Notes: generated by a model from the letters alone, not told the origin. DNA of 11,238 bases from UBA5336 sp038522375 (GCA_038522375.1 JBCBKE010000084.1:1-11238), one strand, 5' to 3'; shown: positions 1 through 7,361, counted from the first letter of the stretch. Numbers and translations: made by a program.

Positions 1-90
1 TCTATCCACCCTACGGCTCGATACGAAGCGCGTGGCATTTTCTACTGGATTCGAGATTCGGGGAATTGGTGTTTTTCGGTTCTCCAAGAC

Positions 91-2316
91 TTATACCCCC
101 AGCTCCTGCTCTCGCAGTTTCTTCACCTCATCCCGCACGCGCGCCGCTTCCTCGAATTCGAGGTTGGCGGCGGCTTCGCGCATTTGTTTTTCGAGGTCGG
201 CGATGTGGGCCTGGAGGTTGTGGCCGGGCCTGCCGGGGGCGGGGAGCGCGGTCTGGTCTTCGGCGACTCCGCGGCGGCCTGACCGGTCGCGGCGGGATTT
301 GCCGCCCTTGAGCTGGCCTTCGCCGAAATTCTTCGACTTCGATTTCTCGCCGAGATCGCCGAGGATGTCGGCGACGGCGCGCTTGATCGTGGTCGGCGTG
401 ATACCGTGCTCGGTGTTATAGGCGATCTGTTTGGTGCGGCGGCGCTCGGTCTCGTCCATGGCGCGCTGCATGGAGCCGGTCACCTTGTCGGCGTAGAGGA
501 TCACGCGGGCATCGGCATTGCGGGCGGCGCGGCCGATGGTCTGGACCAGGGAGGTCTCCGAGCGGAGGAAGCCCTCCTTGTCGGCATCGAGGATGCAGAC
601 GAGGCCGCATTCGGGGATATCCAGCCCCTCGCGCAGCAGGTTGATGCCCACCAGCACGTCGAACTCGCCGAGGCGGAGATCGCGGATGATCTCGATCCGC
701 TCCACCGTGTCGATATCGGAATGCATGTAGCGGACGCGGACACCCTGTTCGTGGAGGTATTCGGTGAGGTCTTCCGACATTTTCTTGGTGAGGGTGGTGA
801 CGAGGGTGCGGTAACCCTTGTCGATGGTCTCCCGGATCTCGGCAAGGGCGTCATCGACCTGGTTGGCGCCTTCGGTGGAGACGGGGCGGACCTCGACCGG
901 CGGGTCGATGAGGCCGGTGGGGCGGATCACCTGTTCGACGAACACGCCGCCGGTGCGGTCCATCTCCCAGGGGCCAGGGGTGGCGGAGACGGCGACGGTT
1001 TGCGGCCGCATGGCGTCCCATTCCTCGAAGCGGAGGGGGCGGTTATCGACGCAGCTCGGCAGGCGGAAGCCGTATTCGGCGAGGGTGCGCTTGCGGTTGA
1101 AGTCGCCCCGGAACATGGCGCCGATCTGGGGGATGGTCTGGTGGCTCTCATCGAGGAACAGGAGCGCGTTTTCCGGGATGTATTCGAAGAGGGTCGGCGG
1201 GGGCTCGCCGGGCTTGCGGCCCGTGAGGTAGCGGGAATAGTTCTCAATGCCGTTGCAGGAGCCAGTGGCCGCCAGCATTTCCAGGTCGTACTGGGTGCGC
1301 TGTTCGATCCGCTGGGCTTCGAGCAGTTTCCCGTTCGCCTCGAAATGGGCGATGGTCTCCTTCAGCTCTGCCTTGATCCGGTCGAGGGCCTGGTTGGCGG
1401 TGGGCCGGGGCGTCACATAGTGGCTGTTGGCGTAGACCTTGATGGCATCGAGGGTCTGGATTTTCTTGCCGGTGAGGGGGTCGAATTCGGTGATCTTCTC
1501 CAGTTCGTCGCCGAAGAAGGAGAGCTTCCAGGCGCGGTCTTCATAGTGGGCGGGGAAAATGTCGACCACGTCCCCCTTGATGCGGAAGGTGCCGCGGCCG
1601 AAGGCCATGTCGTTGCGGGTGTATTGCAGGGAGACGAGGTCCTGGGCGACCTGGCGGGGATCGATCCGGTCGCCGGCTTTCAGGGTGAAGGTCATCTCCG
1701 AGTAGGTCTCGACCGAGCCGATGCCGTAGATGCAGGACACCGAGGCGACGATGATCACATCGTCCCTTTCCAGGATGGCGCGGGTGGCCGAGTGGCGCAT
1801 CCGGTCGATGGCCTCGTTGATGGTGGACTCTTTCTCGATGTAGAGGTCGCGGTTCGGGACGTAGGCTTCGGGCTGGTAGTAGTCGTAATAGCTGACGAAG
1901 TATTCGACGGCATTGTCGGGGAAGAAGGATTTGAACTCGCCATAGAGCTGGGCGGCGAGGGTCTTGTTGGGGGCGAGAATAAGTGCCGGGCGCTGGGTGG
2001 CTTCGATCACCTTGGCCATGGTGAAGGTCTTGCCCGTGCCGGTGGCCCCCAGGAGCACCTGGTCGCGCTCACCCTGCTGGGCGATGCCGTCGACCAGTTC
2101 GGGAATGGCGGTGCGCTGGTCGCCGGCCGGCTCGTACTCTGCATCGACCTTGAACCGGCGTCCGCCTTCGAACTTCTCCCAGCCGCGCTCGGGCCTGTGC
2201 GGCTCCCAGGCGGGGCCAGGCACGCCATCGGGTTTGGGCTTGCCGTCGAACCCGACGCCGAGCTGGTCGAACGTGAATATGGATTGGGCCTCGGAGACCC
2301 CTTTGAGCTTCGCCAT
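91..2316 (-). CDS. uvrB: UvrABC system protein B (excision nuclease helicase subunit)
   Basis: UvrB is the damage-verifying subunit of nucleotide excision repair: it is loaded onto DNA by UvrA, inserts a beta-hairpin between the strands and then recruits UvrC. The 741-residue product shows Walker A GATGTGKT (90-97), the aromatic beta-hairpin SYYDYYQPEAYVPNRD (142-157), Walker B LFLDESH (386-392), helicase motif V INLLREGLDIPE (558-569), motif VI QTIGRAARN (592-600) and a C-terminal UVR motif (about 700-738) that in the family contacts UvrC. It is longer than the E. coli protein, with about 55 residues before the conserved FKVDAEYEPAGDQ start of the core and a charged linker at about 655-700. 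The ATG at 2314-2316 has no good Shine-Dalgarno in front of it, so the exact start is less certain than the identity. It stands alone and is divergent from the TIR-ParA gene. I saw no clear alphaproteobacterial LexA box (GTTC-N7-GTTC) in the intergenic region. Confidence 0.98.
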   Translation of the reverse strand: MAKLKGVSEAQSIFTFDQLGVGFDGKPKPDGVPGPAWEPHRPERGWEKFEGGRRFKVDAEYEPAGDQRTAIPELVDGIAQQGERDQVLLGATGTGKTFTMAKVIEATQRPALILAPNKTLAAQLYGEFKSFFPDNAVEYFVSYYDYYQPEAYVPNRDLYIEKESTINEAIDRMRHSATRAILERDDVIIVASVSCIYGIGSVETYSEMTFTLKAGDRIDPRQVAQDLVSLQYTRNDMAFGRGTFRIKGDVVDIFPAHYEDRAWKLSFFGDELEKITEFDPLTGKKIQTLDAIKVYANSHYVTPRPTANQALDRIKAELKETIAHFEANGKLLEAQRIEQRTQYDLEMLAATGSCNGIENYSRYLTGRKPGEPPPTLFEYIPENALLFLDESHQTIPQIGAMFRGDFNRKRTLAEYGFRLPSCVDNRPLRFEEWDAMRPQTVAVSATPGPWEMDRTGGVFVEQVIRPTGLIDPPVEVRPVSTEGANQVDDALAEIRETIDKGYRTLVTTLTKKMSEDLTEYLHEQGVRVRYMHSDIDTVERIEIIRDLRLGEFDVLVGINLLREGLDIPECGLVCILDADKEGFLRSETSLVQTIGRAARNADARVILYADKVTGSMQRAMDETERRRTKQIAYNTEHGITPTTIKRAVADILGDLGEKSKSKNFGEGQLKGGKSRRDRSGRRGVAEDQTALPAPGRPGHNLQAHIADLEKQMREAAANLEFEEAARVRDEVKKLREQELGV

Positions 2317-2356
2317 GGGCGGGAATGTGGGGCAGGCCGGGCCGGTTGGCTAGGGG

Positions 2357-2377
2357 CTGGACTGGCACGACGTCCAG
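2357..2377. repeat. Inverted repeat in the uvrB / TIR-ParA intergenic region
   Basis: CTGGAC (2357-2362) and GTCCAG (2372-2377) form a perfect 6-bp inverted repeat around a 9-nt centre. The 8-bp palindrome TTGATCAA follows at 2392-2399. Both lie in the 128-bp divergent spacer, where promoters for uvrB and the TIR-ParA gene must sit. They could be operator sites. No convincing -35/-10 pair was recognised, so this is only a structural observation. Confidence 0.3.
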
Positions 2378-2444
2378 GGGATCTCCGAAGGTTGATCAAA
2401 CATTGACGATCACTCAAAGTGCCTGCGGTGGTTGAGGGTGTCCG

Positions 2445-4304
2445 ATGGCGCAGGTTTTCATTTCTTATTCACGGCAGGACGATAAGGGCAAAACGAGATC
2501 ACAGGCCATCCGCGATATCATCAGGCGTAATTCGGACCTGCAACCGTGGTTGGACACGGACAGGACGCCGGGCAGTCGTGACTGGGCTCGGCTCATCGAA
2601 GACGAAATCTCCCAAAGTGCCCTGTTCATTCTGGTGCTGACGCCTGGCGTGATCACCAGCCGATTTATATCCACTGAGATCGAGTGGGCGAAGAAACATA
2701 ACGTTTCGATACTGCCTGTTCGATTTAACGTTGAGCTAGACGATTTCCGCAATTTGACCTTCTATGAAGACATCACACGCCCTGATGTCTTTGACGTCGG
2801 GACCGTGTTCGACATAGGGGAAAAGCGCAGGTTTTTTTCATTGGTGCAAAAACTGACGGGTAAAGCGGAAGTTGAATACGACCCGCCTCATCGTCTAGTC
2901 GTGAAACCGCAATCGCCAGAGCCGTTTCAATCGGATCCGCGACCACATCCGCCGGTCCCAACTCCTATCTCTGGTCCCGCTCAAGGCGCTGTCCGGTCCT
3001 TTGTGAATTTCAAGGGTGGGGTGGGGAAGACGACCTTGTGTGGGCTGGCGGGGATCTGGCTGGCGCGGCAGACGCCGGCGAAAGTCCTGCTGGTTGATCT
3101 CGACCCCCAGGCCAACCTCACGAACATCCTGATCGGGCGCGACCGGCGCCAGGCGTTGACCGACAAGGGGCGCACGGCGCTGAGCCTGTTCGAGCATTTC
3201 CGCGCGGGGCGCGACGCCGATCCCCGGCACGACATGCATGCGGCGGCGATCAGTTCGGATCCCTTCGATGCCCGGGCCTTCCGGGGTTTGCCGATAGAAG
3301 TGCTGCCGCAGGCGGAGGGCGCGGGTCGGCTGGACCTGTTGGCCGGGGACCGGCGGATGAGCAAGTTCAGCCAGGCCGATGGCGGGCTGCACGAGCTCTT
3401 CGCCCATAATTTCGGCCTTGCCCTCGGTGCGTTGCAGGCGGCTTACGACCACATCCTCATCGATTGCGGGCCGACGGCGACGCTGCTCAGCCGATGTGCC
3501 TTCCAGCATGCTGCCGAAGTCATCGCGCCGGTCAGTGCTCAGGAAACATCGACGGACGGTCTCGTTTCCATGCTCGCCGATGCCAGGGAACTTTTCGGGC
3601 AGGATCTCGGGACGATGATCCGACCGATCTTCAATAAGGTGCGCTGGGGGACCAAGTTCGAGCGGGAATATGTGGAGCAATTCTTCTCAGATCCGACGTC
3701 GATGGACGAGATGCTGGCCCCCTTGCACGGCAAGCAGTTCGCAGAGCTGATCCCCTTGGCAGCGGGCCTCACCGATACGATGCGGGTCATTCGGAAGTGT
3801 GTCGAGAAAGACGGCGATCTCGCACCTTTGGGAAAGGCGCAGGCGGCGATCGAAGCATTCTGCCGCCAACTCGCAAGCGATGAAGGCGATGCTGACCGGC
3901 CGGAAGCCCATCTGGCCACTTCGGCGGCGCCGCTGAACAGGCTTGTTGCAAGCGGCGGTCCCGCCGCGCCGGGTTCAGATGGCGGGAAGCCCGTCGCAAT
4001 GAACGAGGTCCTGGACAAACTCACGTCGCTGAAGTCGCGGATTGGTAACGCCACCTCCGCGGTGCCGGTGCCGAAAGTGTTGGATATCCAGCGGCTCATC
4101 AAAGACCAGTTTCGGCGGTCCAGCATGACCGGAGGACAGTTCCTCGATCGGCTGACCGATGATGCTGTCCGTCTCAATTCCTTGCCGCCGCCCCCGGCAG
4201 GTCTGCATACCGCCGAAGTGATCGCGCGGTGGCTTCTCGAAAATCTGTCGCCCGAGGCGGCTGAGGCGCTCGTGCGGCGGACGGGCGACGAGAACGCCCG
4301 TTAA
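2445..4304 (+). CDS. TIR domain - ParA/MinD-type ATPase fusion protein
   Basis: This is a 619-residue chimera. Residues 1-137 form a TIR domain: strand VFISYS (4-9), WLDTD (35-39), the helix after G43-W47, strand ALFILVLTPG (59-68), and FISTEIEWA (74-82), whose E78 lines up with the catalytic glutamate of NAD-cleaving TIRs such as SARM1 (KEIVTAL). A proline-rich linker (about 145-180) leads to a ParA ATPase. This carries deviant Walker A KGGVGKTT (190-197, with signature K190), Walker A' LLVDLDPQANLT (215-226) and Walker B HILIDCGPT (336-344). Residues about 480-515 look disordered, and 516-619 form an unassigned mostly helical tail. GAGGG at 2434-2438 sets the ATG start. The TIR part is visibly AT-richer than the ParA part. 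TIR domains serve as NADase effectors in several bacterial defence systems, and ParA ATPases position cargo or sense DNA. A defence or signalling role is inference; an unusual partition or positioning protein is the alternative. Confidence 0.9.
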   Translation: MAQVFISYSRQDDKGKTRSQAIRDIIRRNSDLQPWLDTDRTPGSRDWARLIEDEISQSALFILVLTPGVITSRFISTEIEWAKKHNVSILPVRFNVELDDFRNLTFYEDITRPDVFDVGTVFDIGEKRRFFSLVQKLTGKAEVEYDPPHRLVVKPQSPEPFQSDPRPHPPVPTPISGPAQGAVRSFVNFKGGVGKTTLCGLAGIWLARQTPAKVLLVDLDPQANLTNILIGRDRRQALTDKGRTALSLFEHFRAGRDADPRHDMHAAAISSDPFDARAFRGLPIEVLPQAEGAGRLDLLAGDRRMSKFSQADGGLHELFAHNFGLALGALQAAYDHILIDCGPTATLLSRCAFQHAAEVIAPVSAQETSTDGLVSMLADARELFGQDLGTMIRPIFNKVRWGTKFEREYVEQFFSDPTSMDEMLAPLHGKQFAELIPLAAGLTDTMRVIRKCVEKDGDLAPLGKAQAAIEAFCRQLASDEGDADRPEAHLATSAAPLNRLVASGGPAAPGSDGGKPVAMNEVLDKLTSLKSRIGNATSAVPVPKVLDIQRLIKDQFRRSSMTGGQFLDRLTDDAVRLNSLPPPPAGLHTAEVIARWLLENLSPEAAEALVRRTGDENAR

Positions 4305-4320
4305 GGGATTTCCTCCCGCC

Positions 4321-4381
4321 TTAACGTAAAATTCACTGATGAAACGCAGGCTGCGCAGCTCTGTGTTAACTCTTTCTTTAC
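4321..4381 (+). promoter_or_regulatory. Two near-consensus CtrA-like boxes
   Basis: TTAA-N7-TTCAC (4321-4336) and TTAA-N7-TTTAC (4366-4381) each match the CtrA consensus TTAA-N7-TTAAC except at the third base of the second half-site. They lie 45 bp apart in the 288-bp spacer after the TIR-ParA gene and upstream of the small 66-residue gene. CtrA is the alphaproteobacterial cell-cycle response regulator. If real, these sites would put the small gene under CtrA control. Chance matches in AT-richer spacer DNA are quite possible. Confidence 0.25.
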
Positions 4382-4478
4382 GAGTTGGCTATTTGTTCTT
4401 GTTTCGAGCACGAGGTGGAACGCCGGTCAGGCTCAATCCACAAGCGGCGGCGCACGGGCAAGGATCGGGACGGTCTCA

Positions 4479-4490
4479 ATCGTTAACGAT
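4479..4490. repeat. Perfect 12-bp palindrome ATCGTTAACGAT
   Basis: ATCGTTAACGAT is fully self-complementary and lies about 100 bp upstream of the 66-residue gene. It has the size of a dimeric regulator half-operator and contains a TTAAC core. No regulator gene is adjacent. The remainder of the spacer 4305-4592 shows no RNA gene or convincing coding region. Confidence 0.3.
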
Positions 4491-4592
4491 GTTTGCGGGC
4501 GCGCCCGGCGCGGATGGAACGTCTGGCGGGACAAGCCGTGATGCGGCTCGTTAGCTATGGACCCTGAGTTTTAGAGTACGGAGAAACACGAC

Positions 4593-4793
4593 ATGTCACA
4601 GGCAAAGACGAAGAAGCTGCTTACCACGGTCAGCCGGTACCGGGCGCTGATGCGGAAGCGGCGGGAGACCTTCCTGGCGGTGCGCGAGGCGGAGATGGCC
4701 CTGATCGAGACGCTGATTGCGGCCGACGAAGCAGCCCTCAAACAGTTCGAAGGTGACAGGGTCGATGTCAGTGACGAGACGGCGGTGAACTAG
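4593..4793 (+). CDS. Small uncharacterised charged helical protein
   Basis: This gene encodes 66 residues and I do not recognise it. The product has a strongly basic N-terminal half (KTKK near the start, RYRALMRKRRE around 16-26) and an acidic C-terminal half (EAEM, AADEAA, then VDVSDE). The pattern suggests one long amphipathic or coiled-coil helix, with no signal peptide and no membrane segment. Coding is supported by GGAGA at 4580-4584, eight bases before the ATG, and by a strong terminator hairpin directly after the stop. It follows the TIR-ParA gene by 288 bp on the same strand and probably has its own promoter in that spacer. It could be a small DNA- or RNA-binding accessory protein or a partner of one of its neighbours, but nothing in it decides this. 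Confidence 0.7.
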   Translation: MSQAKTKKLLTTVSRYRALMRKRRETFLAVREAEMALIETLIAADEAALKQFEGDRVDVSDETAVN

Positions 4794-4807
4794 GGGCCGG
4801 TCGCCAT

Positions 4808-4860
4808 GCTGTGCCCGGTCCTCGTGGACACGGGCACAGCCAACCTTCTCTTTTCTCTCG
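4808..4860 (+). terminator. Intrinsic terminator after the 66-residue gene
   Basis: GCTGTGCCCG (4808-4817) pairs perfectly with CGGGCACAGC (4831-4840). The inner GTCC (4818-4821) and GGAC (4826-4829) continue the stem across one bulged A and close a TCGT loop. A pyrimidine tract with four consecutive T residues follows (CTTCTCTTTTCTCTC, 4845-4859). It would separate the small gene from the membrane-protein gene, which starts at 4892. The T-tract is interrupted, so termination may be partial and the element could act as an attenuator. Confidence 0.7.
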
Positions 4861-4891
4861 ATAGTAGATTACGCGTTCAGGAGACGCTTCC

Positions 4892-5926
4892 ATGATCCTC
4901 TCTCCCCGAAAAATAGCTGGCTACACCCTCACCGCAGCCGCGTTCGCGTTGGCCGCCATGAGTGGCATGGTGTCTTTCACCGGCATCTCGACCCTTTTAC
5001 CCTCGATCCCGGGCATCGGCTTTCTCGGCTTTGTCATCGCCGTGACCACCGTGGCGCTGGGGATCGCGGTGATTGCGGAACTGGTGGACGGGCGATGGAA
5101 ATCGGTGCTCGCCTATGGCGGTCTGCTGGTGCTCGTGGCGTGCAGCGATGGCTACACGAACATGCTGGCCCTGCAGGGGCAGGTGAGCGAAGCGGAGCAG
5201 GCGACCGCTGACCGGAACCAGAGCTTTGACGCGGCCAGTGAGACGTTGGCGCTGGCACGGGCGGAGATCGCAGCAACCCACCGGCTGATCGCGTTGATGA
5301 ATGCCGATGCGGTCGATGAGATCAGGGAAGCGCAGACGTATCTAGCCAGCAAGGGGCTTTATCTTGGCGCGATTGACGGCATCCGGGGCGGGCAGACCCT
5401 GGCCGCGATGCGGGCCGAAGGAGGGAAGCTGTCGGCGCGGCTGGAGATGTTGCAGGCGCGGGAAGATGAACTGATCCCCGTTGTTTCAGCGGGGGCGGAT
5501 GTGGTGGCAGCGCCGTTCTCGATGGCCGATGCCCAGCTCTATGGCGTGCTGATCACGGTATTCGGGATCACGCTGAGCTTTGCCGGCTCTGCGCTGGTCA
5601 ACACTGGCCAGTCCATGGAGGCCCGCGAGGTCGAGGTGAACGAGCGGGAGGAAGCGATGGCGTTCATCGAGGACGAACTCCAGGACGACATTGTCGAGGA
5701 CCAGCAATACCTCACCTTGCTACAGATGATGGCCGATGAGGCGAAGCAGGACGAGACGCTAGTCGATCGCGAGACGGACCGTATGCCCCATCTTCCGCCC
5801 CGGCCGAACTTCTCGCTTACCGTAGAGGGTGAGGCTTACGTCGAGGCCGAACTCGCCCGGCGCCGGAAGGGCGCCGATGATGTTGTCCATGGTCACCGCC
5901 GGGGCGACAAGATCCGGGCGGCCTAG
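4892..5926 (+). CDS. Membrane protein with a peptidoglycan-binding-like module
   Basis: This encodes 344 residues that I cannot assign to a named family as a whole. Hydrophobic segments lie at about 11-33, 42-64, 70-88 and 213-236. Residues 90-212 form a hydrophilic, partly coiled-coil loop. In it, about 143-177 (EIREAQTYLASKGLYLGAID then GIRGGQTLAAMR) closely resembles the PG_binding_1 pattern: LQ..L...G...G.iDG..G..T..A. Positive residues at the N terminus and around R68-K70 suggest the N terminus is inside, which places this loop in the periplasm. The C-terminal 108 residues would be cytoplasmic; they are acidic and coiled-coil-like, then basic at the end. The start has AGGAG at 4879-4883, eight bases upstream. 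The last 55 codons are antisense to the conserved 3' end of purK. It may link the envelope to a cytoplasmic partner, but the function is unknown. Confidence 0.8.
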   Translation: MILSPRKIAGYTLTAAAFALAAMSGMVSFTGISTLLPSIPGIGFLGFVIAVTTVALGIAVIAELVDGRWKSVLAYGGLLVLVACSDGYTNMLALQGQVSEAEQATADRNQSFDAASETLALARAEIAATHRLIALMNADAVDEIREAQTYLASKGLYLGAIDGIRGGQTLAAMRAEGGKLSARLEMLQAREDELIPVVSAGADVVAAPFSMADAQLYGVLITVFGITLSFAGSALVNTGQSMEAREVEVNEREEAMAFIEDELQDDIVEDQQYLTLLQMMADEAKQDETLVDRETDRMPHLPPRPNFSLTVEGEAYVEAELARRRKGADDVVHGHRRGDKIRAA

Positions 5927-6820
5927 GGGCCAGCCCGCCACGGCCCGGATGTGGTTTTCGAACTGGCCGGTGAGGCAGGCTTCAGGGGTCCAATGGCCGG
6001 AATTGTGGACCCGGGGGGCAAACTCGTTGGCGAGGAGTTCTCCGTCGGCCATGGCGAAGAATTCGAGGGCCAGCACGCCGACATAGTCGAGGGCGCCGGC
6101 GAGCGTTTCGGCGGCCTGCCGGGCCTGCTGGGCGACGGCGGGTGCGATATTGGCCGGGACTGTGGACCGGCGGAGGATGCCGCCCCGGTGGGTGTTCTCG
6201 GGGATGGCGTAGTGGGCGGTCTCGCCGGTGGGGCTGCGGGCGACAATCGCCGAAATCTCCCGTTCAAATGGCGCAAACGCTTCCAGGATGGACGGTTGAC
6301 CGCCCAGGGCATCGAGGGCGGCAGCGGCATCTGATTCTTCGCCGAGCCGCACCTGACCCTTGCCGTCATAGCCTTCACGCCGGGTCTTGAGGATGCCGCG
6401 ACCGCCAAAGTCAGCCAGGGCTGCGCGCAGGTCCCGGACCGTGTCGACGGGGCGCCAGGGGGTGACAGGAATGCCGGACCGCTCAAGGAAGGCCTTCTCT
6501 TCAGCGCGGTCCTGGGCCACGGAAAGCGCTGTTGGGCCGGGACGCATGGGCTTGCCCGCGAGGGCCACCGTTTCCGCAGCAAGCACGGGCACATTCTCCC
6601 ACTCCAGCGTGACCGCATCGCAGGCCTCGGCAAAAGCGGTGAGCGCGGCGGTATCATCAAAGGCGCCGGGCCAGTGGCGTGCGGCCGCCCGGGCGGCCGG
6701 TGTGTTCTCGTTCGGGCAGTAAACGATGACGTCCAGGCCGAGCTTGGCCGCAGCGCTGGCAAGCATTCGCCCCAACTGGCCGCCACCGAAAATGCCGATC
6801 GTTCCGCCGACTGGAACCAT
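5759..6820 (-). CDS. purK: N5-carboxyaminoimidazole ribonucleotide synthase
   Basis: PurK converts 5-aminoimidazole ribonucleotide, ATP and bicarbonate to N5-CAIR in de novo purine synthesis. The 353-residue product is an ATP-grasp enzyme of normal length. It has the N-terminal GIFGGGQLGRML motif (9-20), LEWENVP (72-78), the ATP-binding segment ILKTRREGYDGKGQ (143-156), and near the C terminus LALEFF and NEFAPRVHNSGHWT, which form the metal and substrate site. It ends with the family-typical LYGKREVRPGRKMGH stretch. The ATG at 6818-6820 shares one base with the purE stop (TAATG), so translation is coupled. The last 168 bp overlap the convergent membrane-protein gene in antisense. The PurK end is conserved in the family, so PurK is the older reading of the overlap. 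Confidence 0.97.
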   Translation of the reverse strand: MVPVGGTIGIFGGGQLGRMLASAAAKLGLDVIVYCPNENTPAARAAARHWPGAFDDTAALTAFAEACDAVTLEWENVPVLAAETVALAGKPMRPGPTALSVAQDRAEEKAFLERSGIPVTPWRPVDTVRDLRAALADFGGRGILKTRREGYDGKGQVRLGEESDAAAALDALGGQPSILEAFAPFEREISAIVARSPTGETAHYAIPENTHRGGILRRSTVPANIAPAVAQQARQAAETLAGALDYVGVLALEFFAMADGELLANEFAPRVHNSGHWTPEACLTGQFENHIRAVAGWPLGRPDLVAPAVTMDNIIGALPAPGEFGLDVSLTLYGKREVRPGRKMGHTVRLAID

Positions 6821-7356
6821 TATCGGGGTCCGTCGGCCTGGACCCCCGGGTCGCCAGTTTCCGGGACCTCGCCGACCTGGGCCGATTGGTGGGCCCTGTA
6901 ATCGTCCAATGCGGTGCGTAGCCGTTCGTCATGGTTTGCGAGCATGGCGATGGCGAGCAGGGCGGCGTTCGCAGCGCCAGCCTCTCCGATTGCGAGGGTC
7001 CCAACGGGGACGCCTTTCGGCATCTGGACGATCGATAGCAGGCTATCAAGGCCCGAGAGCGCTTTCGACTGGACGGGTACACCCAGCACGGGGAGGCTGG
7101 TTGCCGCGGCCACCATGCCTGGCAGGTGTGCAGCGCCGCCGGCGCCGGCAATGATCACCTGCAGCCCTCGCCCGCGCGCGGACTTGGCATATTTGTCAAG
7201 ACGGTCAGGTGTTCTGTGCGCCGACACGATCCTCGCCTCGTGGGGCACATCGAAGTCGGAAAGCAGGGTGCAGGCGTAGCTGAGGGTTGGCCAGTCCGAT
7301 TGGCTGCCCATGATGACGCCGACATGGGGGGAAGGATGGCATGGGTAGAGGGGCAA
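6820..7356 (-). CDS. purE: N5-carboxyaminoimidazole ribonucleotide mutase
   Basis: PurE moves the carboxyl group of N5-CAIR to carbon to give CAIR, the step after PurK. The product shows the class I PurE signature: VGVIMGSQSDW (about 12-22), the active-site SAHRTPDR (45-52, His47), GAGGAAHLPGM and VLGVPVQSK. I chose the TTG at 7354-7356 (178 residues) because GGGAGG (complement of 7363-7368) stands six bases upstream and the conserved core begins ten residues later. Reading from the TTG at 7410 would add 18 residues of non-conserved sequence, and the ATG inside VIMGSQ would remove the first strand. The tail after the core (about 16 residues, EVPETGDPGVQADGPR) is a little extension. It is the first gene of the purE-purK operon. 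Confidence 0.96.
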   Translation of the reverse strand: MPLYPCHPSPHVGVIMGSQSDWPTLSYACTLLSDFDVPHEARIVSAHRTPDRLDKYAKSARGRGLQVIIAGAGGAAHLPGMVAAATSLPVLGVPVQSKALSGLDSLLSIVQMPKGVPVGTLAIGEAGAANAALLAIAMLANHDERLRTALDDYRAHQSAQVGEVPETGDPGVQADGPR

Positions 7357-7361
7357 ACGGC

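Noticed and set aside
1..90. Possible terminator or tRNA end downstream of uvrB
   Set aside because: The repeated GATTCGAGATTCG looked tRNA-like at first, but no cloverleaf arms fit and no stem with a T-tract is present.
406..2406. A 666-codon open frame on + opposite uvrB
   Set aside because: It is a GC-driven shadow: the translation is dominated by G, A, V, L, D and E with no motif, and uvrB on the other strand is unmistakable.
2317..2444. A LexA (SOS) box for uvrB
   Set aside because: No GTTC-N7-GTTC or its complement GAAC-N7-GAAC was found in the spacer.
2895..3680. A 261-codon open frame on - inside the TIR-ParA gene
   Set aside because: It lies opposite the conserved ATPase motifs, has no recognisable domain and no ribosome binding site that stands out.
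4339..4554. A 71-codon open frame on + in the spacer before the small gene
   Set aside because: There is no Shine-Dalgarno before its ATG, the composition is low-complexity G/A/S/R, and it overlaps the possible regulatory sites.
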